Part shown: in pieces, positions 51,794 to 62,548 of the stretch | How the letters are laid out: every line of letters begins with the position of its first letter | How positions within the stretch are numbered: position 1 is the first letter of the stretch | Origin: Reyranella sp. | GTDB taxonomy: Bacteria > Pseudomonadota > Alphaproteobacteria > Reyranellales > Reyranellaceae | Direction: 5' to 3' | Length of the DNA: 64,000 bases | Assembly: GCF_004297405.1 (NCBI RefSeq) | Contig: NZ_SCVC01000006.1 | Coordinates: forward strand, 372,001 to 436,000 | Notes under the pieces: model-generated | Database searches by the model: none | What the model was told of the DNA's origin: nothing | What the model saw: the letters and a program-made list of their open reading frames with translations, nothing else | Program-made: the position numbers and the translations under genes

Positions 51794-52317
51794 TAACTCC
51801 AGCCAAGCCCAACAGCGCCGCTGAAGCGGCACTGTCGCGGGCGCTCAACGACGAGCTGGCCGATAAGGGTTTCGTCGTCGCCCAGCTCGACAAGCTGATC
51901 ACCTGGGCGCGTACCGGCTCGATGTGGGGCCTGACCTTCGGTCTCGCCTGTTGCGGCGTCGAGATGATCCATTGCTGGATGAGCCGTTACGATCTCGATC
52001 GCTTCGGCTTTGCGCCGATGCCGAGCCCGCGTGCGGCTGACGTCATGATCGTGGCGGGAACGCTGACCAACAAGATGGCGCCGGCGCTGCGCAAGGTCTA
52101 CGACCAGATGGCCGAGCCGCGCTACGTGATCTCGATGGGATCGTGCGCCAACGGGGGCGGCTACTACCACTACAGCTACTCTGTCGTGCGCGGCTGCGAT
52201 CGTATCGTCCCGGTCGATGTCTATGTGCCGGGCTGCCCACCGACTGCCGAAGCGCTGCTTTACGGCGTACTGCAGCTTCAGAAGAAGGTCCGCCGCACCG
52301 GAACATTGGTGCGCTGA
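51784..52317 (+). CDS. nuoB: NADH-quinone oxidoreductase subunit B (N2 cluster)
   Basis: 177 residues from the ATG at 51784, inside the nuoA end. The [4Fe-4S] N2 ligands are CC in LACCGVEM, Cys in [10 protein letters not shown] and Cys in [14 protein letters not shown]. This cluster gives electrons to ubiquinone. The stop TGA overlaps the nuoC ATG by one base. Confidence 0.97.
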   Translation: MGVITPAKPNSAAEAALSRALNDELADKGFVVAQLDKLITWARTGSMWGLTFGLACCGVEMIHCWMSRYDLDRFGFAPMPSPRAADVMIVAGTLTNKMAPALRKVYDQMAEPRYVISMGSCANGGGYYHYSYSVVRGCDRIVPVDVYVPGCPPTAEALLYGVLQLQKKVRRTGTLVR

Positions 52318-52928
52318 TGGCCGATACTCTGACGGAACTCGGAGAGCATATCGCGCAGGCGACCTCAGGTGCAGTGACCGCGCAGCAGGTACGCCTCGAA
52401 GAGTTGATGCTGGAAACCACGGCCGACAAGGTGGTCGCGCTGCTGACCTTCTTGCGTGACGATCCCAAGTGCCTGTTCAAGCAGCTCATCGATATTTGCG
52501 GCGTCGACTGGCCGGAGCGGGAGAAGCGTTTCGACGTCGTCTACAATCTGCTGAGCCTTAAGAACAACCTGCGCATCCGCTTGAAAGTGGCAACGGATGA
52601 GACGACGCCGGTGCCCTCAGCCGCCTCGGTCTACAGCTCGGCCGGCTGGTTCGAGCGCGAGACCTATGACCTCTATGGCGTGTGGTTCTCCGATCATCCC
52701 GATCTGCGCCGCATCCTGACCGACTACGGTTTCGAAGGACATCCGCTGCGCAAGGACTTCCCGCTGACGGGCTTCGTCGAGCTGCGGTGGGACGATGTGC
52801 AGAAGCGCGTGATCTACGAGCCGGTGAAGCTCGCCCAGGAGTTCCGCCGCTTCGATTTCCTGAGCCCCTGGGAAGGCGGCATCGATCGCGTGCTGCCGGG
52901 TGACGAGAAGGCGACGAAGGCGAGCTGA
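52317..52928 (+). CDS. nuoC: NADH-quinone oxidoreductase subunit C
   Basis: 203 residues, starting at the ATG that overlaps the nuoB stop (TGATG). The 30-kDa subunit signature [20 protein letters not shown] and [20 protein letters not shown] lies near 106-142. It belongs to the peripheral arm. nuoC and nuoD are separate genes, unlike the fused form of enterobacteria. Confidence 0.96.
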   Translation: MADTLTELGEHIAQATSGAVTAQQVRLEELMLETTADKVVALLTFLRDDPKCLFKQLIDICGVDWPEREKRFDVVYNLLSLKNNLRIRLKVATDETTPVPSAASVYSSAGWFERETYDLYGVWFSDHPDLRRILTDYGFEGHPLRKDFPLTGFVELRWDDVQKRVIYEPVKLAQEFRRFDFLSPWEGGIDRVLPGDEKATKAS

Positions 52929-52929
52929 C

Positions 52930-54114
52930 ATGTCCGACGTCGAGATCAAAACCCTCACGATGAACTTCGGACCGCAGCATCCTGCGGCCCACGGTGTGCT
53001 ACGCCTCGTTGTCGAAATGGACGGCGAGATCGTCGAGCGCTGCGATCCGCATATCGGTCTGCTGCACCGCGGCACCGAGAAGCTGATCGAGTACAAGAGC
53101 TACCTGCAGGCGGTGCCGTACTTCGACCGGCTCGACTACGTCTCGCCGATGAACCAGGAGCATGCCTACGCACTTGCCGTCGAGAAGCTGCTGGGCATCC
53201 AGGCGCCGGAGCGGGGGCAGTACATCCGTGTGCTGTTCTCCGAGATCACGCGCATCCTGAACCATCTGCTGAACGTCACGACCTTCGCGATGGACGTCGG
53301 TGCATTGACGCCGCCGCTCTGGGGCTTCGAGCAGCGCGAGCTGCTGATGGAGTATTACGAGCAGGTCAGCGGCTCGCGTATGCACGCAGCTTATTTCCGG
53401 CCGGGCGGCGTTCATCAGGATCTGCCGGCGGGCATGCTCGACTCGATGGACGGTTGGATCAAGCAGTTCTACCCGTTCATGAAGGACATCGAGTATCTGC
53501 TGAACGAGAACCGCATCTTCCGTCAGCGCACGGTCGATATCGGCGTGGTGTCGGAGCAGCAGGCGCTCGACTGGGGGTTCTCCGGTCCGTTGATCCGCGC
53601 GTCTGGCATCCCATGGGATCTGCGCAAGTCACAGCCTTACGATGTCTACGACCGCATGGATTTCGACATTCCGGTCGGCAAGACTGGCGACTGCTTCGCG
53701 CGTTATCTCGTCCGCATCGAGGAGATGTACCAGAGCGTGCGGATCATGGAGCAGTGCATTGCGGCGCTCCGCAAGGTCGGCGGCCCGGTGCGTGTCGACG
53801 ATCGCAAGATCTCTCCGCCGCGTCGTGGCGAGATGAAGGACTCTATGGAGGCCCTCATTCACCACTTCAAGCTCTACACCGAGGGCTACAAGGTCCCGGC
53901 CGGCGAGACCTACACGGCCGTCGAAGCGCCCAAGGGCGAATTCGGCGTCTATTTGGTGTCCGACGGCACCAACAAGCCATACCGCTGCAAGATCCGCGCT
54001 CCGGGTTTCCCGCACTTGCAGGCGCTCGACATGATGACCAAGGGCCACCAGCTCGCCGACATGTCGGCGAACATCGGTTCGCTCGACATCGTGTTCGGCG
54101 AGATCGACCGCTAG
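52930..54114 (+). CDS. nuoD: NADH-quinone oxidoreductase subunit D
   Basis: 394 residues from the ATG at 52930. The 49-kDa signature [21 protein letters not shown] lies near the N-terminus, with [10 protein letters not shown] near 49-58 and the C-terminal DIVFGEIDR. With NuoB it forms the quinone-binding site. It starts one base after the nuoC stop. Confidence 0.97.
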   Translation: MSDVEIKTLTMNFGPQHPAAHGVLRLVVEMDGEIVERCDPHIGLLHRGTEKLIEYKSYLQAVPYFDRLDYVSPMNQEHAYALAVEKLLGIQAPERGQYIRVLFSEITRILNHLLNVTTFAMDVGALTPPLWGFEQRELLMEYYEQVSGSRMHAAYFRPGGVHQDLPAGMLDSMDGWIKQFYPFMKDIEYLLNENRIFRQRTVDIGVVSEQQALDWGFSGPLIRASGIPWDLRKSQPYDVYDRMDFDIPVGKTGDCFARYLVRIEEMYQSVRIMEQCIAALRKVGGPVRVDDRKISPPRRGEMKDSMEALIHHFKLYTEGYKVPAGETYTAVEAPKGEFGVYLVSDGTNKPYRCKIRAPGFPHLQALDMMTKGHQLADMSANIGSLDIVFGEIDR

Positions 54115-54125
54115 GAGACGACAAG

Positions 54126-54707
54126 ATGGCGATGATCACCGCCGATCCGAAGGACGTGCCTCAGGTCGCGCACTTCGCCTTCACGCCGGAATATATGGCG
54201 AAGGTGCAGGAGCTGATTGCGCACTATCCGCCGGGCCGTCAGGCCAGCGCCGTCATCGGCGTGCTGGACCTCGCGCAGCGCCAACAGGGTTGGTTGCCGC
54301 GCGTGGCGATGAACGAGGTGGCGAGGCTTCTCGATATGGCGCCGATCCGCGTCTACGAGATCGCGACCTTCTATACGATGTTCCAGCTCAAGCCGAAGGG
54401 TAAGTACCTGCTGCAGGTCTGCACCACGACGCCGTGCTGGCTGCGTGGTTCTGAAGCTGTGATGAAGGCGTGCCAGCATGCCGCCGACGGCGAAACCTTC
54501 AGCGTGCAGGAAGTCGAGTGCCTCGGTGGCTGCGTGAATGCGCCGGTGGTGCAGATCAACGACGACTTCTATGAAGACCTCGACGAGGCTTCGATGAACA
54601 AGGTGCTCGACGCGTTCCGCCGCGGCGAGACGCCGAAGCCCGGACCGCAGGTCGACCGTCAGACCTCGGCGCCGGAAGGCGGCCTCACCACCTTGAAGGG
54701 CGAGTAA
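54126..54707 (+). CDS. nuoE: NADH-quinone oxidoreductase subunit E ([2Fe-2S] N1a)
   Basis: 193 residues from the ATG at 54126, behind GGAG. The thioredoxin-like domain has the [2Fe-2S] ligands in [12 protein letters not shown] and [11 protein letters not shown]. The C-terminal extension beyond residue 160 is short. It forms the NADH-input module with NuoF and NuoG. Confidence 0.96.
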   Translation: MAMITADPKDVPQVAHFAFTPEYMAKVQELIAHYPPGRQASAVIGVLDLAQRQQGWLPRVAMNEVARLLDMAPIRVYEIATFYTMFQLKPKGKYLLQVCTTTPCWLRGSEAVMKACQHAADGETFSVQEVECLGGCVNAPVVQINDDFYEDLDEASMNKVLDAFRRGETPKPGPQVDRQTSAPEGGLTTLKGE

Positions 54708-54711
54708 AACG

Positions 54712-55995
54712 ATGCTCGGCGACAAGGACCGTATCTTCACCAACCTCTACGGCGTCCACGATTGGCGCCTGGCTGGCGCCCGTGCACGCGGCGCCTGGGA
54801 CAACACCAAGGCGCTGATCGAGCGCGGCCACGACGCCATCATCGACGAGATGAAGAAGTCGGGCCTACGTGGCCGTGGCGGCGCCGGCTTCCCGACCGGC
54901 ATGAAGTGGTCCTTCATGCCCAAGGAAGTGAAGGACCGGCCGCACTATCTCGTCGTCAACGCCGACGAGTCAGAGCCCGGCACCTGCAAAGATCGCGACA
55001 TCATGCGTCACGATCCGCATCTTCTTGTCGAGGGCTGTCTGATCGCGGGCTTCGCGATGCGCGCCCACGCCGGCTACATCTATGTGCGCGGCGAGTTCTA
55101 CAACGAGGCGCAGAACCTCATCGCCGCGATCAAGGAAGCCTATGACGCGGGCCTGCTCGGCAAGAATGCTTGCGGCTCGGGCTGGGATTTCGACCTCTAC
55201 GTCCATCGCGGCGCTGGCGCCTATATTTGTGGCGAGGAAACCGCACTTCTCGAGAGCCTCGAAGGCAAGAAGGGCATGCCGCGCCTGAAGCCGCCGTTTC
55301 CGGCCGGCGCTGGTCTCTATGGCTGCCCAACGACGGTGAATAATGTCGAGTCGATAGCGGTTGCGCCGACGATCCTGCGCCGCGGCGCGGCCTGGTTCGC
55401 GGGTATCGGTCGTCCGAACAACACGGGCACCAAGCTCTTCTGCATCTCCGGCCACGTGAACAAGCCGTGCAACGTGGAAGAGGAGATGGGGATTCCTCTT
55501 AAGGAGCTCATCGATCGCCATTGCGGGGGCGTGCGCGGCGGCTGGGACAATCTGCTCGCCGTGATTCCGGGCGGCGCGTCAGTGCCGCTGCTGCCAAAGT
55601 CGATTTGCGATACGGTCCTGATGGATTTCGACTCGCTGCGCGACCAGAAGTCGGGCCTCGGCACGGCCGCAGTCATCGTCATGGACAAGTCGACCGACGT
55701 CGTGAAGGCGATCGCGCGGCTCAGCTACTTCTACAAACACGAGAGCTGCGGCCAGTGCACGCCGTGCCGCGAAGGCACCGGCTGGATGTGGCGCGTGATG
55801 GAACGCATGGTGACGGGCAACGCGCGCCTCGAAGAGATCGACGCGCTCGAGGACGTCACCAAGCAGGTCGAAGGACATACGATCTGCGCGCTGGGCGACG
55901 CGGCAGCATGGCCGATCCAGGGCCTGATCCGCCATTTCCGGCCCGAGATGGAGCGCCGCATCCGCGCGCGCACCGAAAAACTGGCGGCCGAGTAG
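54712..55995 (+). CDS. nuoF: NADH-quinone oxidoreductase subunit F (FMN, NADH-binding)
   Basis: 427 residues. [16 protein letters not shown] near 51-66 binds [22 protein letters not shown] near 174-191 binds FMN, and [15 protein letters not shown] near 344-358 holds the N3 [4Fe-4S] ligands, with a later Cys in TICALG. It oxidises NADH. Confidence 0.97.
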   Translation: MLGDKDRIFTNLYGVHDWRLAGARARGAWDNTKALIERGHDAIIDEMKKSGLRGRGGAGFPTGMKWSFMPKEVKDRPHYLVVNADESEPGTCKDRDIMRHDPHLLVEGCLIAGFAMRAHAGYIYVRGEFYNEAQNLIAAIKEAYDAGLLGKNACGSGWDFDLYVHRGAGAYICGEETALLESLEGKKGMPRLKPPFPAGAGLYGCPTTVNNVESIAVAPTILRRGAAWFAGIGRPNNTGTKLFCISGHVNKPCNVEEEMGIPLKELIDRHCGGVRGGWDNLLAVIPGGASVPLLPKSICDTVLMDFDSLRDQKSGLGTAAVIVMDKSTDVVKAIARLSYFYKHESCGQCTPCREGTGWMWRVMERMVTGNARLEEIDALEDVTKQVEGHTICALGDAAAWPIQGLIRHFRPEMERRIRARTEKLAAE

Positions 55996-56013
55996 GCGGG
56001 CGGGGAGTAGGCA

Positions 56014-58065
56014 ATGCCCAAGGTAAAAATCGACGGCGTCGAGATCGAGGTGCCGGCCGGCATCACGGTCCTGCAGGCCTGCGAACTGGCAGGCGTCGAG
56101 ATCCCGCGCTTCTGCTACCACGAGCGCCTGTCGATCGCCGGCAACTGCCGCATGTGCCTGGTCGAGGTTAAGCCCGGCCCACCGAAGCCGCAGGCGAGCT
56201 GCGCGCTGCCGGTTGCCGACAAGCAGGAGATCTTCACCAAGACGCCGGTCGTGCAGAAGGCGCGCAACGGCGTGATGGAATTCCTGTTGATCAACCATCC
56301 GCTTGACTGCCCGATCTGCGATCAGGGCGGCGAGTGCGATCTGCAGGATCAGGCGATGGCCTACGGCTTCGACCGCAGCCGCTATCACGAAAACAAGCGG
56401 GCGGTGCCGGACAAGGAACTGGGCCCGCTGGTCAAGACGTCGATGAACCGCTGCATCCATTGCACGCGCTGCATCCGCTTCGCGACCGAAGTTGCGGGTG
56501 TCGAAGAGCTGGGTGCGACCGGCCGCGGTGAGAGCATGGAAGTGACGACTTACGTCGAGCACGCGCTGTCGACCGAGCTTGCCGGCAACCTGGTCGATCT
56601 CTGCCCGGTGGGCGCGCTGACCTCCAAGCCTTACGCCTTCGAGGCGCGGTCGTGGGAACTGACCAAGACCGAATCGATCGACGTGCTGGACGGGCTCGGC
56701 GCCAACATCCGCGTCGACACGCGCGGGGCGCAGGTGATGCGCGTGCTGCCGCGGTTGAACGACGACGTGAACGAGGAGTGGATCTCCGACAAGACCCGGC
56801 ACGCAATCGACGGCCTGCGCCACCAGCGGCTCGACCGTCCTTATGTGCGCAAGGGCGGCAAGCTGGTCGAAGCGACCTGGGATGAGGCGTTCGGGGCGAT
56901 CACGGCCAGGCTCAAGGGCATGGACGGCGCCAAGATCGCGGCCATCGCGGGCGACCAGTGCGATGCCGAATCCATGGTGGCGCTCAAGGACCTGATGACG
57001 GCGCTTGGCTCGTCCAACATCGATTGCCGCCAGGATGGTGCCAAGCTTGACGGTCCACGCGGCAGCTACATCTTCAATGCCGGCGTGCATGGCATCGACT
57101 CCGCCGATGCGATCCTGCTGATCGGCAGCAATCCGCGCACCGAATCGCCGGTCCTGAACGCACGTATTCGCAAGCGCTACCTGCATGGTCATCATTGTGC
57201 GATCGGCAGCATCGGCCCGGCAGCCGACCTCACCTATCCGGTGGAGCGTCTCGGCGCTGGTCCTGCGACCCTGCGCGAACTGGTCGATGGCAAGCTTGGC
57301 TTCTTCGAAAAGCTGAAGGCAGCCAGGAACCCGCTGATCATCGTCGGCATGGGTGCCGTTGCTCGCGAAGACGGCGCAGCCGTGCTCGCCATGGCACGTG
57401 AGTTGGCCGAGAAGCTGAATGCCGTCCGCGAGGACTGGAACGGCTTTGCCGTCCTGCACACGACGGCAGCGCGCGTCGGCGGCCTCGATCTCGGCCTGGT
57501 GCCGGGTGAGGGTGGCCGTGACGTGGCCGGCATTCTTGCGGGCTGCGAGAAGGGCGAGATCGGCGCGGTCTATCTGCTGGCCGCGGACGAGATCGACACC
57601 AAGCGGCTCGGCAAGGCGTTCGTGATCTACCAGGGCCATCATGGCGATGCCGGCGCGCATCGCGCTGACGTGATCCTGCCGGGGGCGGCGTATACCGAGA
57701 AGCCCGGAACCTATGTGAACACCGAGGGCCGCGTTCAGCTGGGCCGTCGCGCCGGCTATCCGCCGGGTGACGCCCGCGAAGATTGGGCGATCCTTCGCGC
57801 ACTCTCCGAGCGGCTGGGCAAGACGCTCTCCTACGATACGCTGGCCCAGGTGCGGTCGCGCCTCGTTTCAATCAACAAGGCCTTTGCCGCCATCGATCAG
57901 CAGGCCCCTGGTGCCTGGGGTGCGTTCGGCAAGGCTGGGGCCACGACCGACGCGCCGTTCGTCGCGGCGATTGCCAATTTCTACATGACCTGCCCGATCA
58001 GCCGCGCCTCGCGGACGATGGCAGAGTGCATGGCGTCTCGCGCGCAACTCATGGCGGCGGAGTAG
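56014..58065 (+). CDS. nuoG: NADH-quinone oxidoreductase subunit G
   Basis: 683 residues, the short alphaproteobacterial/mitochondrial size. The N-terminal [2Fe-2S] site is CYHERLSIAGNCRMC. A His-ligated cluster lies in HPLDCPICDQGGECDLQDQ near 95-113, and another [4Fe-4S] in CIHCTRCIRF near 148-157. The molybdopterin-like C-domain has no catalytic role known. It carries electrons from NuoF to NuoI. Confidence 0.96.
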   Translation: MPKVKIDGVEIEVPAGITVLQACELAGVEIPRFCYHERLSIAGNCRMCLVEVKPGPPKPQASCALPVADKQEIFTKTPVVQKARNGVMEFLLINHPLDCPICDQGGECDLQDQAMAYGFDRSRYHENKRAVPDKELGPLVKTSMNRCIHCTRCIRFATEVAGVEELGATGRGESMEVTTYVEHALSTELAGNLVDLCPVGALTSKPYAFEARSWELTKTESIDVLDGLGANIRVDTRGAQVMRVLPRLNDDVNEEWISDKTRHAIDGLRHQRLDRPYVRKGGKLVEATWDEAFGAITARLKGMDGAKIAAIAGDQCDAESMVALKDLMTALGSSNIDCRQDGAKLDGPRGSYIFNAGVHGIDSADAILLIGSNPRTESPVLNARIRKRYLHGHHCAIGSIGPAADLTYPVERLGAGPATLRELVDGKLGFFEKLKAARNPLIIVGMGAVAREDGAAVLAMARELAEKLNAVREDWNGFAVLHTTAARVGGLDLGLVPGEGGRDVAGILAGCEKGEIGAVYLLAADEIDTKRLGKAFVIYQGHHGDAGAHRADVILPGAAYTEKPGTYVNTEGRVQLGRRAGYPPGDAREDWAILRALSERLGKTLSYDTLAQVRSRLVSINKAFAAIDQQAPGAWGAFGKAGATTDAPFVAAIANFYMTCPISRASRTMAECMASRAQLMAAE

Positions 58066-58068
58066 GGA

Positions 58069-59106
58069 ATGTACGCCGACCTGATCCAATTCTTCACGAC
58101 CAACTGGCTGGGCCAGGCGATTGTCATTCTCGCCCAGTGCCTCGCCGTCACTGTGCCGTTGCTCGTGGCTGTGGCCTATATGACCTACGTCGACCGCAAG
58201 GTCTGGGCCTCGATCCAGCTCCGTCGCGGTCCCAACGTGGTAGGCCCGTTCGGCTTGCTGCAGCCCTTCGCTGACGGTCTGAAGCTCGTTCTGAAAGAGA
58301 CCATCGTTCCCTCGAGCGCCAACGGTGTGCTGTTCATCGTGGCGCCGATGATCACCTTCATGACCGCTTTGGTCGCCTGGGCGGTCGTACCGTTCGACGA
58401 TGGCTGGGTCATCGCCGACATCAACGTCGGCATCCTCTATCTCTTCGCCATCTCTTCGCTCGGCGTTTACGGCATCATCATCGCGGGTTGGGCATCGAAC
58501 TCGAAGTACGCCTTTCTCGGCGCCCTGCGCTCGGCAGCGCAGATGGTGTCCTATGAAGTCTCGATCGGCTTCGTACTGGTCACCGTTATGCTCTGCGTCG
58601 GCTCGCTCAACCTCTCGGAGGTGGTGCTCGCGCAGTCCGGCTGGTTCTGGAGCTGGTTCTGGCTGCCGCTGTTGCCGATGTTCGTGATCTTCTTCGTGTC
58701 GGCCCTGGCTGAGACCAACCGTACGCCGTTCGATCTGCCGATGTCGGAAGCCGAGCTGGTGGCGGGGTTCCACACTGAATACTCGGCCATGACCTTCGGC
58801 CTGTTCTTCCTCGGCGAATACGCCAACATGATCTTGCTCTCGGCGATGGGCGCGGTGTTGTTCCTCGGTGGCTGGATGTCGCCGGTACCCTACGCGCCCT
58901 TCACCCTGGTGCCAGGTGTCGTGTGGTTTGCCCTCAAGATCGCGTTTCTGCTGTTCGTCTTCAGCTGGACCAAGGGAACGCTGCCCCGTTACCGTTACGA
59001 CCAGCTCATGCGGCTGGGCTGGAAAGTCTTCCTGCCCGTGTCGCTTGGCTGGCTCGTCCTCACCGCCGCTGTTCTGCAGTTCGGCGGCTGGGTTCCGAAG
59101 CACTAG
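58069..59106 (+). CDS. nuoH: NADH-quinone oxidoreductase subunit H
   Basis: 345 residues with eight or nine membrane helices. The signature [20 protein letters not shown] lies near 41-60 and [20 protein letters not shown] near 216-235. It forms part of the quinone chamber and the link to the proton pumps. The start is 3 bases after the nuoG stop. Confidence 0.97.
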   Translation: MYADLIQFFTTNWLGQAIVILAQCLAVTVPLLVAVAYMTYVDRKVWASIQLRRGPNVVGPFGLLQPFADGLKLVLKETIVPSSANGVLFIVAPMITFMTALVAWAVVPFDDGWVIADINVGILYLFAISSLGVYGIIIAGWASNSKYAFLGALRSAAQMVSYEVSIGFVLVTVMLCVGSLNLSEVVLAQSGWFWSWFWLPLLPMFVIFFVSALAETNRTPFDLPMSEAELVAGFHTEYSAMTFGLFFLGEYANMILLSAMGAVLFLGGWMSPVPYAPFTLVPGVVWFALKIAFLLFVFSWTKGTLPRYRYDQLMRLGWKVFLPVSLGWLVLTAAVLQFGGWVPKH

Positions 59107-59117
59107 GGAGTCGCACA

Positions 59118-59606
59118 ATGGCCTCTCTCGACCGTACCGCCCGCGCTTTCCTGCTCTCCGAGCTGGTGGCCGGCTTCGCACTCACCTTGAAGTACATGTT
59201 CAAACCCAAGGTGACGGTGAATTACCCTTACGAGAAGGGACCGCTCAGCCCGCGGTTCCGCGGCGAGCATGCGCTGCGCCGATATCCGAACGGCGAAGAA
59301 CGCTGCATCGCATGCAAGCTTTGCGAGGCGATCTGCCCGGCGCAGGCCATTACCATCGAGGCCGAGCCGCGTGACGACGGCAGCCGCCGCACGACGCGTT
59401 ACGATATCGACATGACCAAGTGCATCTACTGCGGCTTCTGCCAGGAAGCCTGCCCGGTCGATGCCATCGTCGAGGGGCCGAACTTCGAGTTCTCGACGGA
59501 GACTCGCGAGGAGCTCATGTACAACAAGGACAAGCTGCTCGCGAACGGCGACCGCTGGGAGAGCCTGATTGCGGCCAATCTCCAGTCCGACGCGGCGTAT
59601 CGCTGA
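59118..59606 (+). CDS. nuoI: NADH-quinone oxidoreductase subunit I (two [4Fe-4S])
   Basis: 162 residues from the ATG at 59118, behind AGGGAG. Two ferredoxin motifs are intact, [12 protein letters not shown] near 60-71 and [12 protein letters not shown] near 99-110. An amphipathic N-terminal helix anchors the subunit to the membrane arm. It passes electrons to N2 in NuoB. Confidence 0.97.
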   Translation: MASLDRTARAFLLSELVAGFALTLKYMFKPKVTVNYPYEKGPLSPRFRGEHALRRYPNGEERCIACKLCEAICPAQAITIEAEPRDDGSRRTTRYDIDMTKCIYCGFCQEACPVDAIVEGPNFEFSTETREELMYNKDKLLANGDRWESLIAANLQSDAAYR

Positions 59607-59630
59607 GCCGGGCAGGGGGAGAAACAGAAC

Positions 59631-60245
59631 ATGCTGCTCCAGGCTCTGGCCTTCTATGTCTTCGCGACGGTGACGGTCGCCTCGGCCGCCATGGTCGTGG
59701 TGTCACGCAACCCGGTCTATTCGGTGTTGTTCCTGATCTTGGCCTTCTTCAACGCGGCCGCATTGTTCGTCCTGATCGGTGCTGAGTTCATCGCGATGAT
59801 CCTGGTCATCGTCTATGTCGGCGCGGTCGCGGTGCTCTTCCTGTTCGTTGTGATGATGCTCGACATCAATCTCACCGAGATACGCGAAGGCTTCCTGAAG
59901 TATTTGCCGGTTGGTGCTGCGATCGGCGTGGTTCTGCTGGCTGAGATCCTGCTGGGGCTGGGCGTGCTGGGCGGTGGCTCGGTGACGATTGCTGGCCTCG
60001 ACAAGGCGGGCGCCCAGGTGCTGGCGGTCGACAATACCCGGGCCATCGGCCGGGTTCTCTATACGCAGTACTTCTACCTCTTCCAGGTCGCAGGCATCGT
60101 GCTGTTGGTCGCCATGATCGGCGCCATCGTGCTCACCTTGCGCAGCCGGCCGGGCGTACGCCGCCAAAAGATCAGCGACCAGCTCTACCGGCCGAAGGAT
60201 CAGGCGGTCACGGTCGTCAAGGTGCCGACGCGGGGAGGCGTGTGA
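59631..60245 (+). CDS. nuoJ: NADH-quinone oxidoreductase subunit J
   Basis: 204 residues with five membrane helices. The characteristic [20 protein letters not shown] segment lies near 51-70. It is part of the membrane-arm proton route. Its stop TGA overlaps the nuoK ATG by one base. Confidence 0.96.
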   Translation: MLLQALAFYVFATVTVASAAMVVVSRNPVYSVLFLILAFFNAAALFVLIGAEFIAMILVIVYVGAVAVLFLFVVMMLDINLTEIREGFLKYLPVGAAIGVVLLAEILLGLGVLGGGSVTIAGLDKAGAQVLAVDNTRAIGRVLYTQYFYLFQVAGIVLLVAMIGAIVLTLRSRPGVRRQKISDQLYRPKDQAVTVVKVPTRGGV

Positions 60246-60553
60246 TGACGATCGGTCTCGGCCACTACCTCGCCGTCGCAGCGGTGCTGTTCACTCTCGG
60301 CATTCTGGGCATCTTCCTGAACCGCAAGAACGTCATCGTCATCCTGATGTGCGTCGAGCTGATGCTGCTCGCCGTCAATATCAACCTCGTGGCGTTTTCG
60401 GTCTTCCAGGGCAACGTGGTTGGCCAGGTCTTCGCCATGCTGGTGCTGACGGTGGCCGCCGCGGAGGCAGCCATCGGGCTTGCCATCCTGGTGGTCTACT
60501 TCCGAAACCGCGGAACGATCGCGGTCGAAGACATCAATGCGATGAAGGGCTAG
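60245..60553 (+). CDS. nuoK: NADH-quinone oxidoreductase subunit K
   Basis: 102 residues from the ATG at 60245 (a GTG one codon upstream is possible). Three helices are seen, with the conserved Glu residues in [14 protein letters not shown] and [14 protein letters not shown], needed for proton transfer. The start overlaps the nuoJ stop. Confidence 0.96.
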   Translation: MTIGLGHYLAVAAVLFTLGILGIFLNRKNVIVILMCVELMLLAVNINLVAFSVFQGNVVGQVFAMLVLTVAAAEAAIGLAILVVYFRNRGTIAVEDINAMKG

Positions 60554-60568
60554 GGGCGCGTACGCATC

Positions 60569-62542
60569 ATGGATCTCGCCATCAAGCTCATCGTTTTCCT
60601 GCCGCTGGTCGCGGCAGCGATTGCGGGCCTGTTCTGCCGGGTGATCGGTGATCGCCCCGCCCAGATCGTTACCTGCGCCGCGCTCCTGATTGCCGCTGCG
60701 CTCTCAATATTCGTCTTCATCCGCATCGGCTTCGGCCCGGCGGACAGCAAGCTCTTCGTGGTGAAGCTGTTCTCCTGGATCGATTCGGGCACGCTCGACA
60801 TCGCCTGGGCACTGCGCGTCGATACGCTGACGGCGGTCATGCTGATCGTGGTCACCGGCGTGTCGTCGATGGTCCACGTCTACTCCATCGGCTACATGGA
60901 GGACGATCCCAGCATTCCGCGCTTCATGGCGTATCTCAGCCTGTTCACCTTCTTCATGCTGATGCTGGTGACAGCGGATAACCTGGTGCAGCTCTTCTTC
61001 GGCTGGGAAGGGGTGGGCCTCGCCTCGTACCTGCTGATCGGCTTCTGGTACGATAAGCCGTCAGCCAATGCCGCGGCCATGAAGGCCTTCATCGTGAACC
61101 GCGTCGGAGATTTCGGCTTCGCGCTGGGCATCTTCGCGGTCTGGATGCTGTCGGGCTCGGTGGGCTTCGAGGAAATCTTCGGCAAGGCGCCGCAGATGGC
61201 CCAGATGCGCATCGAGTTCCTCGGTATGGACCTGCCGGCGCTGGAGACGGCCTGCCTGCTGCTGTTCGTGGGCGCCATGGGTAAGTCGGCCCAGCTTGGC
61301 CTCCACACCTGGCTGCCGGATGCCATGGAAGGCCCGACCCCGGTTTCCGCCCTGATCCACGCCGCAACGATGGTGACCGCCGGCGTGTTCATGGTCTGCC
61401 GCCTGTCGCCGCTCTTTGAGCTGGCACCCATCGCCCTGATGGTCGTGACCATCATCGGTGCGGCGACAGCGTTCTTCGCCGCCACGGTCGGTCTCACCCA
61501 GTTCGACATCAAGCGGGTGGTTGCCTATTCGACCTGCAGCCAGCTCGGCTACATGTTCTTCGCGTGCGGCGTCGGCGCCTATTCGGCTGCGATGTTCCAC
61601 CTGATGACCCACGCCTTCTTCAAGGCACTGCTGTTCCTGGGGTCGGGCTCGGTGATCCATTGCCTGCATCACGAGCAGGACATGCGCCAGATGGGCGGCG
61701 TGAAGGAGAAGGCGCCACAGACCTTCATCCTCATGTGGGTCGGCACGCTGGCGCTGTCGGGCATCGGCATCCCGTTCCTGCTGGGCAACGGCCTGGGCTT
61801 CGCAGGCTTCTACTCCAAGGACATCATGCTGGAGTCGGCTTACGGCGTGCACACGACCGTCGGCCTGATCGCCTTCTGGCTGGGCGCGATCGCGGCCTTC
61901 ATGACGGCCTTCTATTCGACGCGCCTGATGTTCATGACCTTCTACGGCAAGTATCGCGGCGATCACCATACCTGGGATCACGCGCACGAATCGCCGATGG
62001 TCATGTTGATCCCGCTCTATGTGCTGGGAATCGGCGCGGCATTCTCGGGTCTGATCGCTTACGACTGGTTCGTCGGCCATGATTGGCAGGCCTTCTGGGG
62101 CAACGCCATCGCCGTGAAGTCAACCGAAGAGGTTCTGCATCACGCGCACGCCGTACCGCTGTGGGTGAAGCTGCTGCCGCTGGTGATGGCCGTGTCCGGC
62201 ATCCTGCTCAGCTACTACTACTACATCGTGAAGACGGACCTGCCGGCGCGCACCGTAAAGACCTTCCCGGGCCTGCACGCCCTGTTCTTCAACAAGTGGT
62301 ACTTCGACGAGATCTACGAGGCCGTCTTCGTGAAGCCGGCGCTGGCGATCGGCCGTATCTTCTGGAAGAAGGGCGATGGCGCGACCATCGACGGGCTCGG
62401 GCCGGACAATATCGCTGCCCGCGCGCAGGACATGGCGGGTGTCCTGATGCGCTTCCAGAGCGGCTATCTCTATCACTACGCGTTCGTGATGCTGGTCGGT
62501 GTCGCCGGTCTCGTCACCTATTTCATGCTGTCGGCGAGGTAA
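60569..62542 (+). CDS. nuoL: NADH-quinone oxidoreductase subunit L (antiporter-like pump)
   Basis: 657 residues with about 16 helices. The Mrp-like core has FFGWEGVGLASYLLIGFWY near 143-161 (proton-pumping Glu), GKSAQLGLHTWLPDAMEGPT near 235-254 (Lys) and HLMTHAFFKALLFLGSGSVIH near 344-364. The long amphipathic C-terminal helix clamps the membrane arm. Confidence 0.97.
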   Translation: MDLAIKLIVFLPLVAAAIAGLFCRVIGDRPAQIVTCAALLIAAALSIFVFIRIGFGPADSKLFVVKLFSWIDSGTLDIAWALRVDTLTAVMLIVVTGVSSMVHVYSIGYMEDDPSIPRFMAYLSLFTFFMLMLVTADNLVQLFFGWEGVGLASYLLIGFWYDKPSANAAAMKAFIVNRVGDFGFALGIFAVWMLSGSVGFEEIFGKAPQMAQMRIEFLGMDLPALETACLLLFVGAMGKSAQLGLHTWLPDAMEGPTPVSALIHAATMVTAGVFMVCRLSPLFELAPIALMVVTIIGAATAFFAATVGLTQFDIKRVVAYSTCSQLGYMFFACGVGAYSAAMFHLMTHAFFKALLFLGSGSVIHCLHHEQDMRQMGGVKEKAPQTFILMWVGTLALSGIGIPFLLGNGLGFAGFYSKDIMLESAYGVHTTVGLIAFWLGAIAAFMTAFYSTRLMFMTFYGKYRGDHHTWDHAHESPMVMLIPLYVLGIGAAFSGLIAYDWFVGHDWQAFWGNAIAVKSTEEVLHHAHAVPLWVKLLPLVMAVSGILLSYYYYIVKTDLPARTVKTFPGLHALFFNKWYFDEIYEAVFVKPALAIGRIFWKKGDGATIDGLGPDNIAARAQDMAGVLMRFQSGYLYHYAFVMLVGVAGLVTYFMLSAR

Positions 62543-62548
62543 GGCCCG

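Noticed and set aside
55579..57660. Minus-strand open frame of almost 700 codons opposite nuoF and nuoG
   Set aside because: Antisense to two conserved genes with intact iron-sulfur motifs; no family signal in the product.
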